Source: SAR324 cluster bacterium (GTDB taxonomy: Bacteria; SAR324; JACQKK01). Taken from it: a stretch of 57,334 nucleotides of DNA. The stretch spans positions 1-57,334 of the forward strand of contig JACZRV010000009.1 of assembly GCA_022574555.1 (NCBI GenBank). Direction: 5' to 3'. Below, piece after piece: positions 23,814 through 34,380 of this stretch. The notes below the pieces were generated by a model. The model searched no databases. It saw nothing but the letters and a program-made list of their open reading frames with translations, and was not told where the DNA came from. Position numbers and translations under genes: made by a program. Position 1 is the first letter of the stretch. Every line of letters starts with the position of its first letter.

Positions 23814-24784
23814 ATCTTCCAGGGCCCGTGGGCGGCGGAATCCCGATAGAGGCGCAGATTTATTTTTAGCGCGTCCACCGCCTCCTGCACCTCATTTTCC
23901 ATCCGTGTCAGCAGTTCGAACAGCTTCATCACCTGATTTTCGATAAACCATGCCTGGGCCAGGTGAAAGTTGATGTTGTCCTGGTCATTCAGCGGTCCCA
24001 GGGGCAATTTACGTTGCTTCTCCAGCCGGCCCTGCGCCCAATATTCCCGCATTACCCGGCGCCCCCACAATTTTGCCTGGGAGTAGTGCTTGGACGTGTT
24101 GGAAATATCGGCGGACTTGATGAGTGTGCGCGCGATAAGGGAAAGCCCCTCGGGATGGGAGAAATCCATACCTCCCTTCTCCAGCCGGGTTTCCAGCTCT
24201 TGCAGAAATTCCGGATGACGGGAAAAATCTGTGGCGATAATCGTGACATCCAACAGGTGCTTGAATAATTCCCGGTCGCTGCGGGAGAGTTTGGCCAGCA
24301 TTTCCGGCCGTTCGCTGTCGAGAATCCACAGGGCCAAATCACGGGACTGGCTCTCCAGCACCGCCCGGTTGTGATATTTACGAGCCAGGGCCGAATTATT
24401 CTTGATCTCCCAATGATTGTCGGTGCCCGGGTGGTCCACGTCGTGGACCAGTGCCGCGACGAGCAACACGAAAGCATACAGTCCGGGAAGATTATTTTTG
24501 AAAGCCGGACGCGTCAACAACCAACCCATCACGTTGGTGGTATCCACAGCATGGTGGAAGTTATGATATGGGTTATTGTGGTAGTGGCGGCCGACTTCCC
24601 AAATAAAGGCGCGGAGGTGCTCCTCACCGTTGATATATTGGCGCACACCGGCCACGCCGAGGAATGATCGGACCGCAATATCGACCAGGTCGCTCTTGTT
24701 GCGTAAGCCAAGTATCCGAATATTCCGGTCGAATTCGATCCGGCCGGCGGGTGGTTCGCGGTTTGTACGGGCGATGGCGGTCAA
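23810..24784 (-). CDS. class I 3',5'-cyclic nucleotide phosphodiesterase
   Basis: A 324-residue protein with the HD-type PDEase_I catalytic domain known mainly from eukaryotes. Motifs in order: YHNFHHAVDTTNVMG, LVHDVDHPGTDN, HNRAVLESQS, IKSADISNTSKH, WGRRVMREYWAQG and the purine-clamping Gln in NFHLAQAWFIENQV. All metal His/Asp positions appear kept, so it should hydrolyse cAMP and/or cGMP. No regulatory domain is attached. It starts with TTG, with AAGGTG about six bases upstream, and a 14-bp duplication lies in its leader. Class I PDEs are rare in bacteria. Confidence 0.9.
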   Translation of the reverse strand: MTAIARTNREPPAGRIEFDRNIRILGLRNKSDLVDIAVRSFLGVAGVRQYINGEEHLRAFIWEVGRHYHNNPYHNFHHAVDTTNVMGWLLTRPAFKNNLPGLYAFVLLVAALVHDVDHPGTDNHWEIKNNSALARKYHNRAVLESQSRDLALWILDSERPEMLAKLSRSDRELFKHLLDVTIIATDFSRHPEFLQELETRLEKGGMDFSHPEGLSLIARTLIKSADISNTSKHYSQAKLWGRRVMREYWAQGRLEKQRKLPLGPLNDQDNINFHLAQAWFIENQVMKLFELLTRMENEVQEAVDALKINLRLYRDSAAHGPWKI

Positions 24785-24795
24785 AAAACACCTTT

Positions 24796-24823
24796 CAGAG
24801 GTAATTGGTCAGAGGTAATTGGT
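24796..24823. repeat. tandem duplication, 14 bp x 2, in the PDE leader
   Basis: CAGAGGTAATTGGT twice exactly. It lies immediately upstream of the phosphodiesterase Shine-Dalgarno, so it is part of that gene's untranslated leader or promoter. Confidence 0.95.
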
Positions 24824-24996
24824 CGTTGAGACGGGCATATATTTTACTTACTGCCCATCGAATTGACAAGAAAATCCAAGAATCGGGCCAGCCGGAAATA
24901 TTGAGCCGCCGGTGAATTGGCGATAATCCCGTTTTTCTTGCCGGCCAGTGGTAATCCGTGATCCTTGACGCGACGATAAGACGCACACGATAACTT

Positions 24997-26289
24997 ATGG
25001 CGCAACCGGTATCCAGAGATAAGGCACAGTCCGGGGCGGATGCACCCATTCGCCTGCGGCGGTTGCGGACGGAGAGCGAGTTCCGTGAAACCACGCGTGG
25101 CATCGAGCGGCGCGAGCGCGAAAAGTACAGCAGTATGCTGTGGAACATGGTGCGTATGGACCTGGCGCCGAAGGTGCAAATCATGGACCTGGTCGGCAAT
25201 AAACTCGACGGTGCCATTGGCACGGGAGAAGAAGGATCGCTGAGGAGCGTGGTGGATTTCTATCACAAGAAACCCAATCGCTCCGAGCTGATGCAGATTC
25301 TCAAGTTCTTTTCGGTCTACCTCATCCAGCGCGCGAGGCGCGAGACGACATTCACGGCGCAGCAATTTCTGCTGTTCAAGGCGATCGACCTGCTACGCAA
25401 TATCGTTCATTACGCCACATGGTCGGTTCACGGAGACGCCGAGGGGATGGTCTACGCCATTATCGACGACATGGACAAGCAGGTACCCGGACGCTTTGCC
25501 CAATACGCCGAAACCGAGCATCACATTTACATCATGATGAAAAAATTGCAGAGGGTGCCCCGGGATTTCGCGTTGCGCATCGAACTTGGAGACGAGTTTG
25601 TAAAACAGACCAGCTTCTTCGATGCGCTGGTGCAATTCGACTTCCTGAACCGATTCTATCCCCGGTTTTTCAAAGATCGCAATCTTGATCTCCGCCTGGC
25701 GCTGATCTACGCCAAGATTACCGCCCTTTTCCAGGACATGATCGACCACATCGGAAAAGGATATCGCGACGCCCGCAAGCTCAACAGCTTTATCGAACGG
25801 TACAACCGGGAATTCGGCACGAGAAAAGTAATCCTGGTGCCCATTCGCGATCTAAACCGGCAGCAAATTGCCGAGTCCGCCCGCTCGCTTCGCATAGCCG
25901 CGGAGGTTTGGTATCGCCGCACCCTGGCCCTCAAGACGGTGAAACCCCAGCTGCGCACCGAATGCGCCCACAACCTGGCCCGGAACCTGATGCAAGACGG
26001 CCGCTGGCGGGAAGCTCATGCGTTGCTCACAGAGAATTACCGCTACTGGTCGGCCCTTACATCGGAAATCGAGGGGCTGGAGGGGCAGGTGGCCTACCTG
26101 GATACCACGATCAATGCCGCCGTAAAGCTCAGACGGCGGGACCAGGTTGCGTGGGCCAACGGCGAGCAACGGGAAGCGCGGATGCGCCTCGACGGCATGG
26201 TCAAGACCAAAACCGATTATAATAAGCGGCGTGATGAAATAAAAAGGGAAGCCGAGGCGGACGACGATGATGAAGACGCGATGGTCTGA
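24997..26289 (+). CDS. hypothetical helical protein
   Basis: A 430-residue soluble protein that I do not recognise. Predicted mostly alpha-helical with TPR-like periodicity (for example LALIYAKITALFQDMIDH and TECAHNLARNLMQDGRWREAHALLTENYRYW). The N-terminus is basic and the C-terminus ends in an acidic run (EAEADDDDEDAM). There is no signal peptide. It diverges from the phosphodiesterase gene with a 212-base gap and converges on the acyl-CoA dehydrogenase genes. A scaffold role would fit but is only a guess. Confidence 0.75.
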   Translation: MAQPVSRDKAQSGADAPIRLRRLRTESEFRETTRGIERREREKYSSMLWNMVRMDLAPKVQIMDLVGNKLDGAIGTGEEGSLRSVVDFYHKKPNRSELMQILKFFSVYLIQRARRETTFTAQQFLLFKAIDLLRNIVHYATWSVHGDAEGMVYAIIDDMDKQVPGRFAQYAETEHHIYIMMKKLQRVPRDFALRIELGDEFVKQTSFFDALVQFDFLNRFYPRFFKDRNLDLRLALIYAKITALFQDMIDHIGKGYRDARKLNSFIERYNREFGTRKVILVPIRDLNRQQIAESARSLRIAAEVWYRRTLALKTVKPQLRTECAHNLARNLMQDGRWREAHALLTENYRYWSALTSEIEGLEGQVAYLDTTINAAVKLRRRDQVAWANGEQREARMRLDGMVKTKTDYNKRRDEIKREAEADDDDEDAMV

Positions 26290-26335
26290 TATGCGGCTTC
26301 CCTTTCAAACGCGGTGCTCCCCTTCCGCAGCGATT

Positions 26336-27514
26336 TCAGCCCCCCTGGCTGCCTGCCGAGATCCCGAATCCGTTTTCCCGCAATATAATCTCCTGGTAGT
26401 AAGCCAACGGCCCGAAGGCCAGGGACAGGGTTTTAGCCCGCTTGGCGAACAGGTGCATGACGTGCTCCTCGGTGCAGGCGATGGCCCCCAGGACCTGGGT
26501 CGCATGGCGAACCACCAGGTCGTAGGTCTCGATGGCCGTAGCCCGCACCATGGCCGCCGCCAACGCAGGCGTGGCGTCCTGCGCCGGTTCGGAGGCATCC
26601 ATCACCCACGCGGCCCACATGGCGATCGCGCGCAGACTTTCCACCGCGTGTAGCATGTCCGCGCATTTGTGCTTGATGGCTTGGTAGGAACCGATCGGCT
26701 GGCCGAACGCAGTCCGCACCTTGGCATATTCGACGGCGATTTCCATGGCATGCTGCGCGCCACCCAGTGCATCGAAGGCCAGGGACAGATCGAGCAGCGC
26801 CGATACGCGCTCGTTGACGCTGGGGCCTTGGCCGGGGTTTTCCCCCAACAGCCGGTAGGCGGGCACCCGCACCGCGTCCAGGCGCAGGGATGCCTGCGTC
26901 CAACCCCCATCGAGCGTTCGCAACGGTTCGATCACCACCCCGGTTACCTTGGGATCGATGAGGAAGAAGGCCACGCCCTCGTCGATTTTTTCAGGCAGCC
27001 CCAACACGGCTGCCACCACGATGTGATCGGCTTCCGCCAGTCCGGGAACCGCCAGCTTTTCCCCGAAAAGCAGGTAGCCACCCTCGGTCGAATCGGCGAA
27101 GAAGCGGCCGCCCATCGCATCGAAACGGCCGCCCTCCTGAGTTCGGGCCAGGGCCAGGTGAAGCTGGCCCTGGACCACGGCGGGCAATATCCTGCGGCGC
27201 ATTTCCTGGGGTCCGCCCAGCAGCACCGCATGGGCCGCGGTCAGCGTGGGCAGAAAAGGTCCGGGCAGGAGCCCGCGGCCCATTTCTTCCAGGATGCGGC
27301 TGAGGTCCGTGAGGGAAAGCCCCATCCCGCCGTAGTCTTCGGGGAGAATGGCACCCAACCATCCCATCGCCGCCATGCCCTGCCAGACCGGGCCGGGTAG
27401 GGGGGTCTCCGAGCGCCGCCACTCGTGAACCTGCTCCAGGGGGGACTCGCGGGCGATGAATTCCCGTGCCTGGTCTTGAATCAGGATCTGGTTCTCGTCG
27501 TAGCGGAGATCCAT
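26336..27514 (-). CDS. acyl-CoA dehydrogenase, smaller partner subunit
   Basis: A 392-residue flavoprotein of the acyl-CoA dehydrogenase family. The N-terminal helices (FIARESPLEQVHEW), mid-domain and C-terminal YAKVRTAFGQPIGSYQAIKH and QVLGAIACTEEHVMHLFAKRAK follow FadE paralogues that form heteromers. Where catalytic subunits have Glu in the helix-G position it reads LLDLSLAFDALGG, with no Glu, so this may be the non-catalytic or FAD-supporting partner. The ATG overlaps the stop of the upstream dehydrogenase gene by one base (TGATG), so the pair is translated together. Confidence 0.9.
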   Translation of the reverse strand: MDLRYDENQILIQDQAREFIARESPLEQVHEWRRSETPLPGPVWQGMAAMGWLGAILPEDYGGMGLSLTDLSRILEEMGRGLLPGPFLPTLTAAHAVLLGGPQEMRRRILPAVVQGQLHLALARTQEGGRFDAMGGRFFADSTEGGYLLFGEKLAVPGLAEADHIVVAAVLGLPEKIDEGVAFFLIDPKVTGVVIEPLRTLDGGWTQASLRLDAVRVPAYRLLGENPGQGPSVNERVSALLDLSLAFDALGGAQHAMEIAVEYAKVRTAFGQPIGSYQAIKHKCADMLHAVESLRAIAMWAAWVMDASEPAQDATPALAAAMVRATAIETYDLVVRHATQVLGAIACTEEHVMHLFAKRAKTLSLAFGPLAYYQEIILRENGFGISAGSQGG

Positions 27515-28728
27515 CACCGGGCCCGGTTGGGATTTTGCCGCTGGGCGTCCTTGGGCAGGCCCAGAATGCGTTCGGACACGATATTGCGCAGGATTTCGCT
27601 GGAGCCCGCCTCGATGGTATTGGCGAAGCTGCGCAGCCAATTTTTGGGGAACCAGCCCCCTTCGGGCACGGCGGGATTATCCCCCAGCAATGCCCCCGCC
27701 GGGCCGAGCAGGTCCAATGCCAGGGCCTGGGCGCGCTGATTGATTTCGCTCCAGTCCAGCTTGACGAACGAGCCTTCGGGTCCGGGCGGCGCCCCAGTGG
27801 TGGCCCCGTGCAGCACCCGCAAGCCCTGTATGTCCATGACCTTGAGGCGGGTGATCAGCCGGGCGATCTCCCCGCGGGCCGCCTGGTTGCCCAGGGTGGG
27901 CGCGGCACCGGCCAGCCGCTCCTTGGCCAGGGCGATCACTTTGTCGATCTGGGGCCGCATGAGGATGTGAATATTCGAGGTGCCCCGCTCGAACATGAGG
28001 GTGTCGATGGCCACCTTCCACCCCCCGTGCACCTCGCCCAGCACGTCCTCGGGTTCCACGTAAACGTTGTCGAAGAAGACCTCGTTGAAGACGTGGTCCC
28101 CATTATTGATCCGGATCGGCCTCACGCTCACCCCTTCGCGCCGCATATCGACCAGGAACATGGTCAGCCCCCGATGGCGTGACGCCGAGGATTCGCTGCG
28201 GGCCAGGCACAGTCCCCGGTCCGCAAAATGGGCATAGGAGGTCCATGTTTTCTGGCCGTTCACCCGCCAGCCTTTCCCATCCGGTTCGGCCCGGGTCGTG
28301 AGCCCGGCCAGATCGCTCCCGGCTCCGGGCTCGGAGAACAATTGGCACCAGATTTCCTCGCCACGAAGCGCCGCGGGAATGTACCGGTTTCGTTGCTCGC
28401 CGCTGCCGGCGTGAAGGATCACCGGCAGACACATCCCAAATCCGATGATGTTGAGATTGGGCGCGACGTTAAGGGTATCGATCTCCTCGGTAACGATGAA
28501 ATGCTCCATGGCGGTCAGCCCGGCGCCCCCGACTGCCTCGGGCCAGTGCACGCAAGTCAACCGGAAGTCGAATCTTTTGCGCTGCCAGAGCGCATATCGT
28601 TCGCGCATCTGTTCGGGCGTTGGGTCCGCAGGATAGGGAAGGGCTTCCATTTCCGGAATATTGTCGGCCACCCAGTGGCGCACGGCTTCCCGGTAGCGTT
28701 CCTGTCCTTCAGTGAGCCTAAAGTCCAT
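27514..28728 (-). CDS. acyl-CoA dehydrogenase, larger partner subunit
   Basis: A 404-residue acyl-CoA dehydrogenase. Family marks: CQLFSEPGAGSDLAGL, GWRVNGQKTWTSYAHFAD, GGWKVAIDTLMFERG and the end IEAGSSEILRNIVSERILGLP. The Glu in LMFERG sits where isovaleryl-type and heteromeric enzymes carry the catalytic base, and the MCAD-type position (one before Gly of AGSS) is Ala. Together with its overlapping partner it fits the two-gene heterotetrameric dehydrogenases used on bulky (steroid side-chain or branched) acyl-CoAs; that link is inference. Electrons would go to ETF; an etfB gene lies at 34.4 kb. Confidence 0.92.
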   Translation of the reverse strand: MDFRLTEGQERYREAVRHWVADNIPEMEALPYPADPTPEQMRERYALWQRKRFDFRLTCVHWPEAVGGAGLTAMEHFIVTEEIDTLNVAPNLNIIGFGMCLPVILHAGSGEQRNRYIPAALRGEEIWCQLFSEPGAGSDLAGLTTRAEPDGKGWRVNGQKTWTSYAHFADRGLCLARSESSASRHRGLTMFLVDMRREGVSVRPIRINNGDHVFNEVFFDNVYVEPEDVLGEVHGGWKVAIDTLMFERGTSNIHILMRPQIDKVIALAKERLAGAAPTLGNQAARGEIARLITRLKVMDIQGLRVLHGATTGAPPGPEGSFVKLDWSEINQRAQALALDLLGPAGALLGDNPAVPEGGWFPKNWLRSFANTIEAGSSEILRNIVSERILGLPKDAQRQNPNRAR

Positions 28729-28796
28729 GATTCGACGCGGTCAGGAGGGTTGTCTCCAAATCAGGTTCGTCAGACGCGCCACTAACCCCAGTTGGA

Positions 28797-28846
28797 ATAT
28801 CCCTGCAGATATCCCTGCAGCATTTCCATGAAGCATTTCCATGAAG
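28797..28846. repeat. two adjacent tandem duplications, 12 bp x 2 and 13 bp x 2
   Basis: ATATCCCTGCAG twice (28797-28820) is followed directly by CATTTCCATGAAG twice (28821-28846). The two units are unrelated. It lies between the upstream end of the acyl-CoA dehydrogenase operon and the HEAT-repeat gene stop. Confidence 0.95.
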
Positions 28847-28863
28847 TATAGAGAGGTCGTCGT

Positions 28864-29478
28864 CTAACGCATCTCCAGTCTCTCCTCGATAGCCTTGCGC
28901 AAGCGGCTGTCGAGTTCACGATCCAGTCTGCCTCTCAGGACGGAAGCCGCCTGTGTGGAAGGCCCCAGGGATCGCGAAAGATTCAGCGCCGCATACCGCA
29001 CCGTGATATCCGCGTCCTCCATCGCCACAGCCATTACGGCCTCTACCCGCTGCGGAGCCAAGCGGGCAAAGCCGCTCAGGCCTTGCAGGTACAGATGCTT
29101 CAGCCCCGCTGGCGCCACGTAAACCCGTTCCTCGATAAACGTCAGTATCGCATCGGTGGGAAACCACTTCAGAGCCTTGACTGCCTGACGGCGCACCACC
29201 ATGGGCTCGTTGGCGTCATCGATGAAGCCCGTCAGAATTTCCGTCACGCCGGTACTCGTCGCCACCAGCGCGGGCAACGTGAAGCCGTGGATGGACTTCA
29301 ACAGCGTCCGCACACGCTCGGGGCGGAATTCGGTGGCTGCTTCCAGGGGCTCCCCTTCACCGATGGCAATCCCGGGAGCCAGATTCAGTTCCTGGGCACT
29401 CGTCACGCCAGGTATTGCGCCGCATAGGGCCGATGCGCCCAGCAGCAGCGCGTTTCGCAATTTTATCCATGGGGTCAT
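28864..29478 (-). CDS. secreted HEAT-repeat protein
   Basis: A 204-residue protein with a signal peptide (KLRNALLLGASALCGAIPGV, cleavage likely after TSA) and helical HEAT-like repeats (for example EPMVVRRQAVKALKWFPTDA; DITVRYAALNLSRSLGP). It is probably periplasmic and protein-binding. The ATG at 29478 is chosen because it sits at the signal peptide; the frame is open 19 codons further up. It follows the metzincin gene on the same strand by about 65 bases, so the two are probably co-expressed. Confidence 0.75.
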   Translation of the reverse strand: MTPWIKLRNALLLGASALCGAIPGVTSAQELNLAPGIAIGEGEPLEAATEFRPERVRTLLKSIHGFTLPALVATSTGVTEILTGFIDDANEPMVVRRQAVKALKWFPTDAILTFIEERVYVAPAGLKHLYLQGLSGFARLAPQRVEAVMAVAMEDADITVRYAALNLSRSLGPSTQAASVLRGRLDRELDSRLRKAIEERLEMR

Positions 29479-29542
29479 GCGGCGGAATACCCTAACAGGG
29501 TGAACATTCGGGATCGGGCCGGTCATGGCCAGCAACCGCCGG

Positions 29543-30775
29543 TTAACGCACGTAAACCGCAGGACTGTATTTTACTACATTTCCTTGGCCCGTGGAAAAA
29601 TCGGGATTCTTGGTTAATGCGACCGCGGGGAACATCAGGTTCTCACGGTCAGGGCATGCGTCGATTCCCCCATCGCTCAATGCTTGGGTCGTGCACAAGG
29701 GCGTATCGGAAATGGGGTCCGAACCGACGATCGACGAGAAACTCTGGTCCAACTGCGTCGTATGGAACAGCCCCAGAAAATGGCCGATTTCGTGGGCCAG
29801 GATGAACCCGAGGATGGTTCCGTCCCCGTCGAATTGGTATTCGGCCAGAGTACCCGATACGATCGTCCCCTGGCGATTGAAGGGCCCCGGCAACCCGGCG
29901 GACAATCCGATTACCGCCTCCGGAAATAGCGCCAGACTGTTCACGATAAATATATTCATGGCATCGTGGGTTTGCGTTTCGGGATATGTGCTCAGCATTT
30001 CGTCCTGTTCGGCTTCGGTCTCTATATCGAAAAAACTGGCCGGTACAATGGTAATATTGATATGCAGCAAAAGGCCGGTGACGACGTTTTTCTTGTATAC
30101 TTTACGCAGCACCTGCCTCGCTCCGGAGATTTCCGCGTCGGCCTCGGCCTGGGCCACCGTGGTGATGCCGTTGATGCCACTGGCGACAAAAATATTCAAT
30201 TTCAGCGTGGGCTGCTTGGCCGTCTCCAATTTGTAATAGATGTATGGCGTGATGGTATCGGCCTCGAAACCGGCGAGATCGGCATCGAGGGCCGCCACCG
30301 GGAATCTGTAAGTGCCTTTGGAAAGCGTTTCGGGCTGGCCGTCATTGGGAAAGGCCACGGCAACGGCCTGAAAATTAAGCAGGGAGACCGGGAAAGGCTC
30401 GCCATTGATAGTCGGAAAGGAGAGCGGGGCGATGCCGTCGGGCCCGGTGATGAACGTCGGGTTGTTGTTGGCATCCACCAGGAAAAAACCGTGATCGATC
30501 AGCTTGTAATTGGTGCTCAGCCCCTGCACCATGATCCCGATGGCGCGCGAATTTCTCGGAATCTCCACCTCCAGAATTTCCGGTGCCGTGAAGGTCGCGG
30601 GGAAAATGAATCTCGTGGTCGTGAACGGCGCGGGTGCGATGGTTTTTTTTTTCTTGGTCTTGGTTTCCTCCTCGCACGATGCCAGCCCGAATCCCGCCGT
30701 CAAAGCCAAGATTAACCCCACCAGCGGACCCAGAAATTTAATCCGGCGGCCATGAATGTTATTCGTGAGAATCAT
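29543..30775 (-). CDS. metzincin-type zinc protease lipoprotein
   Basis: A 410-residue protein. The N-terminal signal ends in a lipobox (LTAGFGLASC), so it should be lipid-anchored, followed by a Lys-rich linker. A beta-rich region fills the middle. The protease motif HEIGHFLGLFH (HExxHxxGxxH) lies at about residue 325 and a downstream Met-turn candidate in DRENLMFP supports a pappalysin/matrixin-like metzincin. It would cleave extracellular or envelope proteins. The start at 30775 places a basic n-region just before the hydrophobic core. It stands upstream of the HEAT-repeat gene. Confidence 0.85.
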   Translation of the reverse strand: MILTNNIHGRRIKFLGPLVGLILALTAGFGLASCEEETKTKKKKTIAPAPFTTTRFIFPATFTAPEILEVEIPRNSRAIGIMVQGLSTNYKLIDHGFFLVDANNNPTFITGPDGIAPLSFPTINGEPFPVSLLNFQAVAVAFPNDGQPETLSKGTYRFPVAALDADLAGFEADTITPYIYYKLETAKQPTLKLNIFVASGINGITTVAQAEADAEISGARQVLRKVYKKNVVTGLLLHINITIVPASFFDIETEAEQDEMLSTYPETQTHDAMNIFIVNSLALFPEAVIGLSAGLPGPFNRQGTIVSGTLAEYQFDGDGTILGFILAHEIGHFLGLFHTTQLDQSFSSIVGSDPISDTPLCTTQALSDGGIDACPDRENLMFPAVALTKNPDFSTGQGNVVKYSPAVYVR

Positions 30776-31146
30776 GGCCAGTTTTGCGGGCCTCGTCGCG
30801 TCGCGTTCATTCGATTGTGTCCCAGGTTCAGTCATCGGCAGTGAGTCTGATTAAGCGAAAAATGCCCGGAAGGCGCAATCCCATCCGCAGCTTTCCATAG
30901 GAAGGCTGAAATATACCATATTCCGGTGCTGGTTTGATAGAAGTCCTCTCCCAGCCCGTGAATACCTTAATATCAAAGGGTGAAGGGCGGTCAGGGAGAA
31001 AGGGAATTGATAATCCCCCGGGAGTTGCGTAGGCTGTCGCGGTATCGATTCCGGTGGGCCGGCCGCACCGGGGGGCCGCCACGTGAAGCGGAAATCGACC
31101 GCGCTTCTTCCAGACCCATGGAATTTCATCTATCGATGGTGAAGGC
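30776..31146. other. 371-bp divergent gap
   Basis: It lies between the metzincin gene (minus) and acs (plus). No gene is supported. It is moderately AT-rich around 30900-31010 and must hold the promoters of both, but I cannot name a clear -35/-10 pair. Confidence 0.4.
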
Positions 31147-33087
<1,941 letters not shown>

Positions 33088-33273
33088 GGCTCATGGAATT
33101 TTGCGCTTTCAGACGAGTTGGCCACACTGTCTCCGATCGAAATAAGAGAGGGAGCTTTGCTCGCCGTACCGTAGTTTCAATTTAATCCCAATGGATTGAG
33201 CCCATTCGGATTCTCCACCCGGTACCCGAACAGGCCGTATGAGGAGCGAAGTGGGCGCAGGAATACAGCCACC

Positions 33274-34380
33274 ATGAAAGTCCGCGCAGCAATCCGCCGC
33301 ATGAAGCCTTACGCCCCGCCTTTGGAGGGGCGTGACCCCGCGTCACGCCTGCTGCTGGATTTCAACGAGTCGATCGTGCCTCCGGGCCCGGCGGTGAGCA
33401 TGGCCTTGCGCCGCTTCATCGAGGAGGGCCGCCTGCAGGTCTATCCCGAATACGGCCGATTCGTGGAGAAACTCGCTGGGTTTCACGAATTAGAGCCCGC
33501 GCAATTGATCCTCACCAATGGCTCGGACCAGGGTATCGACATCGTGTTGCGGGCACTTTTGGAGCCGGGCCAAAGCATCGTTCTACCCGAACCCACCTTC
33601 GCCATGTACCACCAGGTCGCGGGCACCCTGGAGGCGCGGCTCGTTTCCCCCGCCTACGGCGAGGACATGAGCTACCCGCTGCAAGCCGTCCGCGAGACAC
33701 TCGGATCCGCCGATCGCACCGGAATCCGGCTGCTGGTAGTGGTGAACCCCAATAATCCCACGGGAACCGAGATCGACCTCGCCGACCTGGAAGGGCTCCT
33801 CAGCGATTTCCCCGGCGTGGCCATACTGGTCGATGAGGCCTACGCCGAATTCACTGGACACACGGTGTTGCCATGGATCGGGCGCTTTGAAAACCTGGCC
33901 GTACTGCGCACATTTTCCAAGGCTTTCGCCATGCCCAGCCTGCGGCTGGGATTCGTGGCGGCCAGCGCGGTATTCATCGGCGAATTGAACAAAATCCGCG
34001 GGCCCTATGACGTGAATATGATGGCGGTCGCTGCCGCCGAGGCACAGATCGACTTCCCCGAGGACTGGCAAGCCTACGTGCGCGAGGTGATGGACATCTC
34101 AAAGCCACGGGTGGAGGCCTTTCTGGTTGAGCGAGGGGTCAACTTCTATCCGGGCGCGGCCAATTTCCTGCTGGTGCGGCCCCGGGATTTGGCGGGAACG
34201 ATGGCCTACCTGAAAGAGAACGGGATCCTCGTGCGGCCTCAAAAGACGCCCATCGGCGACACCTTCCGCCTATCCATCGGTCCCCTGCCGGTGATGGAGC
34301 GGCTGATGGAGGTGTACGGACGGTATCTCGAACAAGCTGCCGGCGACGGCGCCGCGCGCCGCTCCGATGGACGGCGCTAG
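33274..34380 (+). CDS. hisC: histidinol-phosphate aminotransferase family protein
   Basis: A 368-residue fold type I PLP enzyme. The N-terminal IRRMKPYAPP is the usual HisC opening; NPNNPTGT, VDEAYAEF and the Schiff-base Lys in RTFSKAFAMPSLRLGF follow, and a substrate-phosphate Arg lies in FRLSIGP. It would make histidinol phosphate from imidazole acetol phosphate, or act on aromatic amino acids. No other his gene is nearby, so the exact substrate is open. It starts at the ATG at 33274. Its last four bases overlap the stop of the converging etfB. Confidence 0.88.
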   Translation: MKVRAAIRRMKPYAPPLEGRDPASRLLLDFNESIVPPGPAVSMALRRFIEEGRLQVYPEYGRFVEKLAGFHELEPAQLILTNGSDQGIDIVLRALLEPGQSIVLPEPTFAMYHQVAGTLEARLVSPAYGEDMSYPLQAVRETLGSADRTGIRLLVVVNPNNPTGTEIDLADLEGLLSDFPGVAILVDEAYAEFTGHTVLPWIGRFENLAVLRTFSKAFAMPSLRLGFVAASAVFIGELNKIRGPYDVNMMAVAAAEAQIDFPEDWQAYVREVMDISKPRVEAFLVERGVNFYPGAANFLLVRPRDLAGTMAYLKENGILVRPQKTPIGDTFRLSIGPLPVMERLMEVYGRYLEQAAGDGAARRSDGRR

